DNA of 64,000 nucleotides. Origin: Sinotaia quadrata. Lineage: Eukaryota; Mollusca; Gastropoda; Architaenioglossa; Viviparidae. The stretch is taken from the NCBI GenBank assembly GCA_028829895.1, contig CM054182.1:33630879-33694878 (forward strand), read 5' to 3'. Shown piece by piece: positions 20,921 to 30,600 of the stretch (position 1 is its first letter; each line of letters starts with the position of its first letter). The position numbers and the translations under genes are program-made. Under the pieces are notes generated by a model that worked only from the letters and a program-made list of their open reading frames with translations, was not told where the DNA came from and searched no databases.

Positions 20921-23900
20921 ATGGATCTAGAGCAGGTTATTGAAAATCTGAAAAAGAATGGTTCCTTACTAGGACACCAAGGTGACGAACTGACGAACTA
21001 CGTCAGAACCGAGCTAGTCAAAAAAGAGCAAGCGGATCTAGAGAGAGAGAAGCGAGCAGACGAACGAGAAATGAAACGGCTAGAAGCAGAAGCGAAAAAA
21101 GTTGAAGCCGAAACAAAGAAGTTAGAGGTAGAAACTGAGGCTAAACGCATAGAAGCCGATACGGAAGCAAAGCGCATTGCAGCAGAAACAAAACGGCTAG
21201 AATTAGAAGTGAAGAAGTTAGAACTTACTAATCCAAACCGTGACCGCAGAAGCAGTGGTGATTCGCGTTCTAGCGATGGAAATAATCACAGTAGAATTGA
21301 AAACATCATTCCAAAGATAAATATGGTCCCATTTGATGAGAACAAAGATCAAATAGACGCGTATTTAAAAACGTTTGAAAAGTTAGCCAGAGCAACAAGC
21401 ATTCCAGCGGAACATTGGGCGATAAATTTATCGGGGTTACTGCAGGGTACTGCGAAAAACGAATTCAATAAGCTTAGCGATTCTGAGTCAGATAATTACG
21501 ACACAGTCAAGGCCGCATTATTGAAGCGCTACAAACTCACAGCAGATACATACCGCCGTAAATTTAAACAGGCCACGAAAGCCAGTTCAGAGACGCACGC
21601 ACAGTACACACGCCGCGTCACGGACTTGTTCCAAAGATGGATAGATCTAGCTGAAACTCCACAGACGTACGCAGGTCTTAGGGATGAAATGGTAAAAGAC
21701 CACATTCTCGGGTCGTACAAATCAGATCTACTGATTCACTTAGCAATAAGGGAAAAATCTACGCTAGAGGAGATAGGCAACGCCGCCGATCGCTTTGATG
21801 ACGCACATTCTCAATTCTCGAACGCACACGCGAACAACAAGTCTCGACCGAATGAACCGCAGACTCGAAAGGATAAGAAAAATGACGGGAAGGCACCTAG
21901 TGAGCGTGATGATAAAACATCTAAACCCGACACTAAAAACAAGTCCGACAAACAGAAAGATAAAAAGAATCTTGCATGTTACACTTGTGGTGATAGTGGC
22001 CATTTTTCACGAACATGTCCTGAAAAGAAAACAGCTAAGGTTTACGCAGTAGAAAGTCATACACCTAAAACAGAAAAGTCGAATCGAACACCAGTACAGG
22101 CAAACGGTCACGACACAATCGCTCTGCTTGATACAGGGTGTGAGCTAGACGCTATTGTAAATGCATCATTAGTTAACCGTACCGACTACACAGGGGAGAC
22201 AATCTCTGTCACCTTTGCAAACGGCGAGCAAGACATTTTACCAGTAGCTGAGATCTCGATTGTTTCAGACTTTGTAGAAGGAACAGTCAAAGCGGCAGTT
22301 ATGGAAAACTCACCGCATGACGTGATCCTTGGTTGCAAGTATGTTTTGCCGTGCAAAAAACAAACTTCAACTGAACCACCACTGGTTAACGCTGTAACCA
22401 GAGCAGCGAGTAGTAAAGACAAATCTGTAACTGCACCGATGTCTGCCGCACCAGCCGTAGATAAAGCAACAGTTAGCGAGATTAAAATATTACAAGCTGA
22501 GGACGAAACACTAGACAAGTTACGCAGACAAGCTGTACTTGTTAGTGACGTCAACACTGACGATTCGAATAAGAAAGCGTGCATTATTCTGAAAAAGGGT
22601 TTATTGTACCGCTATTCGAAAGTGGGAGACGAATTTCGGAAACAATTAGTCGTTCCACAAACCAAACGAAATGACGTATTACGATTAGGTCATGAGAGTC
22701 TTTTTGGTGCACACATGGGTGTACAAAAAACAACTAGTCGTATTACAAGTGAGTTTTATTGGCCGGACATCACTGCCGATATCCGTAGATTCGTGTTAAG
22801 TTGCGACACATGCCAGAGAACACAGTCTAAAAATTCAATCAGACCCGCACCGTTAGGAGAGCCTGAACTGATCAGTGAGCCCTACAAACGCGTAGCATTG
22901 GATTTGATTGGGCCTATAATACCCACATCAACGAGAGGTAATCGATACGTGCTGACCACTATTGATTACGCAACAAGATTCGCCGACGCAGTACCATTGA
23001 AAAATATTGATACTGAAACTGTCGCCGAAGCCCTTTTCGGTCTTTGGAGTCGTGTTGGAATTCCTACTGAAATTTTGACAGATCAGGGGAGTCAATTCAT
23101 AGGCAACGTAATGAAGGAAGTAAATCGCTTACTTTCCATCAAACACCTTACTTGCACACCATACCACCCCCAGGCAAATGGTCTGATTGAAAAATACAAT
23201 GGGACATTAAAAACAGCACTTAAAAAGCTCGCCACTGATAAACCGAAAGACTGGGACAGATACATCCCTGCCCTACTATTTGCATATAGGGAGGTGCCAC
23301 AAACTTCCACCGGGTTTTCACCATTTGAGCTACTTTACGGACGTACTGTACGCGGACCGATGATGATTTTGAAGGCACTTTGGACTGATGAAAAGACAGA
23401 TGACGAAGTTAAGACAACTTACACATACGTCACTGACTTAAGAAACCGTCTTGAAACTATAGGCAAGATAGCACGGGAAAACCTGACAATAGCTCAGTCT
23501 AGACAGGCAGAATATTACAATAAGCACACCAAACCTAGAGAATTTGAAGTTAACGACAAAGTGTTACTGTTGCTTCCTGAAGCACATAACAAACTTCAGA
23601 TGAAATGGAAGGGGCCCTTTGTAGTTACCGCCAAGCTAGGGGGACTGAACTATAAGGTGCAGACAGGAAAGAGAGAGAAAATCTTTCATGTTAACCTACT
23701 CAAAAAGTACATAAGCCGTGAGGATCAAACCACTCAAGCTGATTTTGTCGTAGCGACGATAGTTACAGAAGACGAGGGGGATACTGATTGCGTCACTGGT
23801 ACTTTACCAAACTGTCCTCTACAGACGGACGAAACTGTCAAAGACGTTAGGGTAAATGAAGCCTTGACAGAAAGACAGAAAAAAGAAGTGAATGAATTGC

Positions 23901-25165
23901 TTAATGAGTTCTCATCTACTCTGACAGACAAACCAGGGTTGACAGACTTAATAGAATTTTCACTGAAGCTGACTGACAACAAACCGATACGTTTGAAGCC
24001 GTATCCGTTGCCACACGCTAAGATAGATGACGTTAGGCGTGAGATTAAGACTATGCTAGATCTAGGGGTCATAGAGAAGACTGACAGTGCCTACGGATCA
24101 CCCATCGTGTTGATTAAAAAACGTGATAACTCGTTCCGTTTTTGCGTAGACTACCGCAAACTCAATCAAGTGACAGAGTTTTGTGCCGAACCTCTTCCCG
24201 ATCCGGATCTCATCTTCACTAAGCTAGCTAACGCTCATTACTATACCAAAATAGATTTGTCACGCGGTTTTTGGCAAATCAAGGTCAAGGACACTGATCG
24301 ACACATACTAGCTTTCACTACACCAGTAGGAAACTACACATGGAAAGTTATGCCTTTCGGAGTTTCAAACGCTCCAAGCATTTTTTCTAAAATGATGCGG
24401 TCATTGTTAGAACCACTGTACGGACGCGGAGTTGAGAACTTCATGGATGATTTAATTCTAGGCACCCAGACATGGGAGGAGCACTTAACACTCTTACGAG
24501 ATGTGCTAGCCAGATTAAAGCAAGCCAACCTCACTGCCCGCCCTACGAAGTGTGAAATAGCACAATTCTCCTTAGACTTCTTGGGACACAAGTTGAGTCA
24601 TGGAACTATGTCGCCAAGTGAAGCTAAGATAGCACAACTTAAGGACACTTCACAACCGCTAACAAAAACACAAGTTAGAAGTTTTCTTGGTCTTGCTAAT
24701 TACTACAGAAAATTCGTACCAGATTTTAGTGCCATTGCATGTCCTCTGACTGACTTGACACGTAAGAATATGCCTACAAAAGTAGTGTGGACTGATGCAT
24801 GCCAAAACGCTTTTGACACACTGAAATCTAGACTGACTTCAGATTTAGTTGTTAAACTGCCAGATCTGACAAAGCCATTCTTGTTAAGGACTGATGCTAG
24901 CAACACAGGATTAGGAGCAGTGTTATTACAAGAACACAATGACACCAAACACCCAGTTGCATATGCAAGCCGTAAACTCACAACTACTGAACAGAAATAT
25001 TCCACCAGTGAAAAGGAATGTCTTGCAATAGTTTGGGCCATAAAAAAGTTCGAAAACTATTTGTACGGAAAAACCTTTGTCATTGAGTGCGATCACCAGC
25101 CGTTGGCCTTTCTCGGACAGGCGCAATTTACGAACAGCCGTTTAATGCGTTGGTCTTTGTTCTGA
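20921..25165 (+). CDS. Gag-Pol polyprotein, Gmr1-like (integrase before RT), copy 1
   Basis: A 1,414-residue single frame from an ATG. Domains by residue: charged coiled coil about 34-102 (repeating KRLEAE/AETK heptads); capsid about 127-295, whose second half (about 205-292) has the helix pattern of SCAN domains; zinc knuckle CX2CX4HX4C at 353-366; aspartic protease DTG at 404-406 with ILG at 469-471; integrase zinc finger H591, H598, C628, C631; integrase core D661, D721, E757 (D-X35-E); GPF module at 898-900; reverse transcriptase with DYRKLN near 1077, KIDLSRGFW with D1112 and FMDD at 1174-1177; RNase H with D1325, E1366 and D1391. The product would make particles, copy RNA to DNA and insert it. 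The integrase-before-RT order is that of the Gmr1-like clade of Ty3/gypsy. There is no frameshift or stop between gag and pol. The frame closes early: the last RNase H segment continues in the -1 frame (25,162-25,239). Confidence 0.95.
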   Translation: MDLEQVIENLKKNGSLLGHQGDELTNYVRTELVKKEQADLEREKRADEREMKRLEAEAKKVEAETKKLEVETEAKRIEADTEAKRIAAETKRLELEVKKLELTNPNRDRRSSGDSRSSDGNNHSRIENIIPKINMVPFDENKDQIDAYLKTFEKLARATSIPAEHWAINLSGLLQGTAKNEFNKLSDSESDNYDTVKAALLKRYKLTADTYRRKFKQATKASSETHAQYTRRVTDLFQRWIDLAETPQTYAGLRDEMVKDHILGSYKSDLLIHLAIREKSTLEEIGNAADRFDDAHSQFSNAHANNKSRPNEPQTRKDKKNDGKAPSERDDKTSKPDTKNKSDKQKDKKNLACYTCGDSGHFSRTCPEKKTAKVYAVESHTPKTEKSNRTPVQANGHDTIALLDTGCELDAIVNASLVNRTDYTGETISVTFANGEQDILPVAEISIVSDFVEGTVKAAVMENSPHDVILGCKYVLPCKKQTSTEPPLVNAVTRAASSKDKSVTAPMSAAPAVDKATVSEIKILQAEDETLDKLRRQAVLVSDVNTDDSNKKACIILKKGLLYRYSKVGDEFRKQLVVPQTKRNDVLRLGHESLFGAHMGVQKTTSRITSEFYWPDITADIRRFVLSCDTCQRTQSKNSIRPAPLGEPELISEPYKRVALDLIGPIIPTSTRGNRYVLTTIDYATRFADAVPLKNIDTETVAEALFGLWSRVGIPTEILTDQGSQFIGNVMKEVNRLLSIKHLTCTPYHPQANGLIEKYNGTLKTALKKLATDKPKDWDRYIPALLFAYREVPQTSTGFSPFELLYGRTVRGPMMILKALWTDEKTDDEVKTTYTYVTDLRNRLETIGKIARENLTIAQSRQAEYYNKHTKPREFEVNDKVLLLLPEAHNKLQMKWKGPFVVTAKLGGLNYKVQTGKREKIFHVNLLKKYISREDQTTQADFVVATIVTEDEGDTDCVTGTLPNCPLQTDETVKDVRVNEALTERQKKEVNELLNEFSSTLTDKPGLTDLIEFSLKLTDNKPIRLKPYPLPHAKIDDVRREIKTMLDLGVIEKTDSAYGSPIVLIKKRDNSFRFCVDYRKLNQVTEFCAEPLPDPDLIFTKLANAHYYTKIDLSRGFWQIKVKDTDRHILAFTTPVGNYTWKVMPFGVSNAPSIFSKMMRSLLEPLYGRGVENFMDDLILGTQTWEEHLTLLRDVLARLKQANLTARPTKCEIAQFSLDFLGHKLSHGTMSPSEAKIAQLKDTSQPLTKTQVRSFLGLANYYRKFVPDFSAIACPLTDLTRKNMPTKVVWTDACQNAFDTLKSRLTSDLVVKLPDLTKPFLLRTDASNTGLGAVLLQEHNDTKHPVAYASRKLTTTEQKYSTSEKECLAIVWAIKKFENYLYGKTFVIECDHQPLAFLGQAQFTNSRLMRWSLF

Positions 25166-25239
25166 CACAGTATGACGCAAATATTCATTACATCAAAGGG
25201 TCTTTGAATGTTGGCGCAGATTACATGAGTCGTGCTTGA
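25162..25239 (+). pseudogene. RNase H C-terminal tail displaced into the -1 frame, copy 1
   Basis: Directly after the in-frame TGA (25,163-25,165), the -1 frame encodes 25 residues including IHYIKGSLNVGADYMSR and then stops. This is the normal end of a Ty3/gypsy RNase H. The Asp of GADYMSR corresponds to the fourth catalytic residue (Asp469 in Ty3). The junction TTTGTTCTGA is not a standard X-XXY-YYZ slippery heptamer, so loss of one base is more likely than programmed shifting. Confidence 0.8.
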
Positions 25240-25448
25240 TGCCATCAAGTGCCGGTACTGATAGAATGTTGTTTAATCAATTAACTGAACCCTACGGATT
25301 CCTTCCTGTAAATATGAAATATAGTTGCACACTTTATTTCTAGGAATGTCGAAATTTTTTTGTGTAAATTTTTCTTCATTGTGGACTTCTACATTTTATC
25401 ATACATAATTTGTAGGAGGCATTTTATCTTTGGTAAGATAAACGCCTC
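25240..25448 (+). other. 3' untranslated tail of body 1
   Basis: About 200 bp between the RNase H end and the polypurine tract. It is AT-rich and has no env-like frame. The small frame starting at 25,360 crosses into the LTR and has no support. Confidence 0.7.
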
Positions 25449-25461
25449 AAAAGCAAGGGGG
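25449..25461 (+). other. Polypurine tract before LTR 2
   Basis: AAAAGCAAGGGGG abuts the TGTCAC start of the LTR. It is the expected primer for plus-strand DNA synthesis. One C interrupts it; the last seven bases are all purine. Confidence 0.75.
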
Positions 25462-27011
25462 TGTCACAAGTCTGATAAAAATGTCCGACCTGATGACCCA
25501 CATTGCCTTGTTTACTTCAAATTCGAATATTTGAAACCCTTGACTCCTTTGTTCCAAGCTTCCTTTTTCTAGGTGCTTCTAGAACAGGTCAAGATGTTAT
25601 GTAACTTTAGGACCATTGTCCAGTTCTCGAACCAACCACATGCTTTGCGAACAGTCACGTGATACGCAATATACCTTTCTATATATGCACCCACACGCTT
25701 CCGCTCCCTCACTTCGAGCACATTTTAGCTAAATTCCATCAGCTTACTCGGGTCGTGAGAGGCAGCCGGCGCCATAGAGAATCAAGGTACCCTTCGACTT
25801 CTCTCAAAGGTATCATTTTATTTAATAGTATTTGCCTATGTATTGTTTAAGTATGTATTTGTGCTATGTATTATATGATTTCCATATACACTTGAGCATG
25901 GTTCAGAGAAATAGCTGAAAACCTATATGTTACGGAATATAAATTTATTGTAACCATTTTTCCATTTCTGTACTTTAATTTATATTGTTTTAATTCACTA
26001 AGAGCCAGAATGCTGCGCTCGATATGAATTCTTCATGTAATTCAATTATTGCGTGTAATTTAAATTGTAAATTGTGAAGCGCTCTGTCGGCTTGAATTAC
26101 CCCTTGTATGAACATTAATTTAACGTTGTATCTATTTTATTGCTTCATACGTCATGACTGTTAAATGGAACACATGTGAGACGATTATATTTTTTCTAAA
26201 TTTAATTGTAAGCGACGCGAGGTCGAAACTCTTTGTTCAGCGCATTTAATTGAGCCATGCCTAAGTAGGGCCTGTTAGGTTGAGAATTATATCCAAACAC
26301 GTTGCATCCACAGGTCGGCTCATGGTTCATGTTCACCCATGCCTCACCTGCACTAGCTTATTGGTGTAAGCGTGTCGAAATCCACTCTGAGGGCCATGCT
26401 GCAAAAATTCCAGTTCCTAGCCACTAACAAAGGGACATCATTCCTTATGCACCATGTGTGTCGTTAAAGGGGGACTGAGGGAACGAACCGGCATGATTGA
26501 GTGTTGAGACCAAGGATACAAGAATAGAGCTAAGTGCAAGATCAAGTGTACAGATCTCAAAGGAACACTTTTCTGGCAATTTAGATTGACAAAAATCAGG
26601 CATAGGCGCGTAAAGACAGAGTGAAGACTATTCGCGTTGCATTCGATTTATTGTTAATTTGTTAAACTTTATTAAATCTTATTTTCTTTGTTAATACCTC
26701 TTAGTAGTTGATTTCTATGCACAATAGACCAATTAGATTAATTCTTAGATTTGAATGGGGGCGGATGAGCAGAAAGATTGATAACGAGTGCATATTAATT
26801 TAGAGGGATTTAACTGTTTTCAAATCTAGCTAAAAGTTCGCAGTTTATTAGTCTGTAAATTTGTCGTCTGAACTACAAGACGCACTTTTAATTAGTCAGA
26901 TAATAAATTGAGCAACCAGTCTGCGTAGAATATGAGAGGAAGAATTAATTATATTTAAAGTCTTTTAATTATTCTAAGCAGGGTCTTTAAATAAATACTG
27001 GAAACGTAACA
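25462..27011 (+). repeat. LTR 2 (shared middle LTR), 1,550 bp
   Basis: Same sequence as LTR 1 shifted by 6,710 bp. It acts as 3' LTR of body 1 and 5' LTR of body 2. TATA at 25,680 and AATAAA at 26,990. It has no target duplication of its own: it is preceded by the polypurine tract and followed by the PBS. Confidence 0.93.
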
Positions 27012-27630
27012 AGTGTGGGTCGTCGCGGGATTGATATGTATTAAATTGTAAATTGTAACATTTTTATACATAGGGCGCATCATAACCTAGAAACGAACGA
27101 ACGAACAGAATTGCCAATTGTTCTTTTGATTTTTGTATCACTGATTTTCTTTGCTTTTGTGTGACATGTGCATGTATTCTTTTGCAGAGTAGCGTGCATG
27201 TTAGTTAATGTTGATATATTTAAGCGTAGTTAAATATGTCATGTTAGCTATTGAATGATTTATTTAGTATTGTGTTACTGGATACTTCATTGTGAGAAGT
27301 CGAACGTGTTATACCGCCAGCTAGGAGAGTTATCGGTAGTAACAGACTTCGGACTATTATATTTAGGGTGCTAGATATAATGTGTAATGTTGTATGGTAG
27401 GAGCCGTGACATTACGAAAGTCTTGGAACAGCGGACACTGTGACAAGCAGGTGAAACGTGTAAGAGTTAACGCGCAATTTATTTCGGAAGGTGTTCTGAG
27501 TAAATTAAATAATTTTTGTAAGGTTGTAGCCTAAAAGTTATTTTCGGGATAAGCGGAGTTATCGCCGACGGTTAAAACACACAATTCACGGGAGACATTT
27601 TTATTGTAGCCAGCGCGCTAAGACAGTAAA
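27012..27630 (+). other. Leader of body 2 with candidate PBS
   Basis: Identical in reading to 20,302-20,920. The candidate PBS TGGGTCGTCGCGGGATT is at 27,016-27,032. Confidence 0.6.
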
Positions 27631-30600
27631 ATGGATCTAGAGCAGGTTATTGAAAATCTGAAAAAGAATGGTTCCTTACTAGGACACCAAGGTGACGAAC
27701 TGACGAACTACGTCAGAACCGAGCTAGTCAAAAAAGAGCAAGCGGATCTAGAGAGAGAGAAGCGAGCAGACGAACGAGAAATGAAACGGCTAGAAGCAGA
27801 AGCGAAAAAAGTTGAAGCCGAAACAAAGAAGTTAGAGGTAGAAACTGAGGCTAAACGCATAGAAGCCGATACGGAAGCAAAGCGCATTGCAGCAGAAACA
27901 AAACGGCTAGAATTAGAAGTGAAGAAGTTAGAACTTACTAATCCAAACCGTGACCGCAGAAGCAGTGGTGATTCGCGTTCTAGCGATGGAAATAATCACA
28001 GTAGAATTGAAAACATCATTCCAAAGATAAATATGGTCCCATTTGATGAGAACAAAGATCAAATAGACGCGTATTTAAAAACGTTTGAAAAGTTAGCCAG
28101 AGCAACAAGCATTCCAGCGGAACATTGGGCGATAAATTTATCGGGGTTACTGCAGGGTACTGCGAAAAACGAATTCAATAAGCTTAGCGATTCTGAGTCA
28201 GATAATTACGACACAGTCAAGGCCGCATTATTGAAGCGCTACAAACTCACAGCAGATACATACCGCCGTAAATTTAAACAGGCCACGAAAGCCAGTTCAG
28301 AGACGCACGCACAGTACACACGCCGCGTCACGGACTTGTTCCAAAGATGGATAGATCTAGCTGAAACTCCACAGACGTACGCAGGTCTTAGGGATGAAAT
28401 GGTAAAAGACCACATTCTCGGGTCGTACAAATCAGATCTACTGATTCACTTAGCAATAAGGGAAAAATCTACGCTAGAGGAGATAGGCAACGCCGCCGAT
28501 CGCTTTGATGACGCACATTCTCAATTCTCGAACGCACACGCGAACAACAAGTCTCGACCGAATGAACCGCAGACTCGAAAGGATAAGAAAAATGACGGGA
28601 AGGCACCTAGTGAGCGTGATGATAAAACATCTAAACCCGACACTAAAAACAAGTCCGACAAACAGAAAGATAAAAAGAATCTTGCATGTTACACTTGTGG
28701 TGATAGTGGCCATTTTTCACGAACATGTCCTGAAAAGAAAACAGCTAAGGTTTACGCAGTAGAAAGTCATACACCTAAAACAGAAAAGTCGAATCGAACA
28801 CCAGTACAGGCAAACGGTCACGACACAATCGCTCTGCTTGATACAGGGTGTGAGCTAGACGCTATTGTAAATGCATCATTAGTTAACCGTACCGACTACA
28901 CAGGGGAGACAATCTCTGTCACCTTTGCAAACGGCGAGCAAGACATTTTACCAGTAGCTGAGATCTCGATTGTTTCAGACTTTGTAGAAGGAACAGTCAA
29001 AGCGGCAGTTATGGAAAACTCACCGCATGACGTGATCCTTGGTTGCAAGTATGTTTTGCCGTGCAAAAAACAAACTTCAACTGAACCACCACTGGTTAAC
29101 GCTGTAACCAGAGCAGCGAGTAGTAAAGACAAATCTGTAACTGCACCGATGTCTGCCGCACCAGCCGTAGATAAAGCAACAGTTAGCGAGATTAAAATAT
29201 TACAAGCTGAGGACGAAACACTAGACAAGTTACGCAGACAAGCTGTACTTGTTAGTGACGTCAACACTGACGATTCGAATAAGAAAGCGTGCATTATTCT
29301 GAAAAAGGGTTTATTGTACCGCTATTCGAAAGTGGGAGACGAATTTCGGAAACAATTAGTCGTTCCACAAACCAAACGAAATGACGTATTACGATTAGGT
29401 CATGAGAGTCTTTTTGGTGCACACATGGGTGTACAAAAAACAACTAGTCGTATTACAAGTGAGTTTTATTGGCCGGACATCACTGCCGATATCCGTAGAT
29501 TCGTGTTAAGTTGCGACACATGCCAGAGAACACAGTCTAAAAATTCAATCAGACCCGCACCGTTAGGAGAGCCTGAACTGATCAGTGAGCCCTACAAACG
29601 CGTAGCATTGGATTTGATTGGGCCTATAATACCCACATCAACGAGAGGTAATCGATACGTGCTGACCACTATTGATTACGCAACAAGATTCGCCGACGCA
29701 GTACCATTGAAAAATATTGATACTGAAACTGTCGCCGAAGCCCTTTTCGGTCTTTGGAGTCGTGTTGGAATTCCTACTGAAATTTTGACAGATCAGGGGA
29801 GTCAATTCATAGGCAACGTAATGAAGGAAGTAAATCGCTTACTTTCCATCAAACACCTTACTTGCACACCATACCACCCCCAGGCAAATGGTCTGATTGA
29901 AAAATACAATGGGACATTAAAAACAGCACTTAAAAAGCTCGCCACTGATAAACCGAAAGACTGGGACAGATACATCCCTGCCCTACTATTTGCATATAGG
30001 GAGGTGCCACAAACTTCCACCGGGTTTTCACCATTTGAGCTACTTTACGGACGTACTGTACGCGGACCGATGATGATTTTGAAGGCACTTTGGACTGATG
30101 AAAAGACAGATGACGAAGTTAAGACAACTTACACATACGTCACTGACTTAAGAAACCGTCTTGAAACTATAGGCAAGATAGCACGGGAAAACCTGACAAT
30201 AGCTCAGTCTAGACAGGCAGAATATTACAATAAGCACACCAAACCTAGAGAATTTGAAGTTAACGACAAAGTGTTACTGTTGCTTCCTGAAGCACATAAC
30301 AAACTTCAGATGAAATGGAAGGGGCCCTTTGTAGTTACCGCCAAGCTAGGGGGACTGAACTATAAGGTGCAGACAGGAAAGAGAGAGAAAATCTTTCATG
30401 TTAACCTACTCAAAAAGTACATAAGCCGTGAGGATCAAACCACTCAAGCTGATTTTGTCGTAGCGACGATAGTTACAGAAGACGAGGGGGATACTGATTG
30501 CGTCACTGGTACTTTACCAAACTGTCCTCTACAGACGGACGAAACTGTCAAAGACGTTAGGGTAAATGAAGCCTTGACAGAAAGACAGAAAAAAGAAGTG

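Noticed and set aside
21529..25126. Minus-strand and alternative-frame ORFs inside the Gag-Pol gene (and their copies 6,710 bp later)
   Set aside because: They are shadows of the 1,414-residue frame and have no recognisable domains.
20921..25165. Classification as Ty1/copia because integrase precedes RT
   Set aside because: The integrase has a GPF module, the RT motif is FMDD with gypsy-type VMPFG and AEPLP neighbours, and the target duplication and RNase H also fit Ty3/gypsy; the Gmr1-like clade explains the order.
25160..25239. Programmed -1 frameshift as the default explanation
   Set aside because: The junction lacks a canonical slippery heptamer and no stem was recognised directly downstream; a lost base is simpler. 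Kept as an alternative in the findings.
25240..25461. An env gene, which would make the element retrovirus-like
   Set aside because: Only about 220 bp lie between RNase H and the LTR, with no signal peptide or membrane segment.
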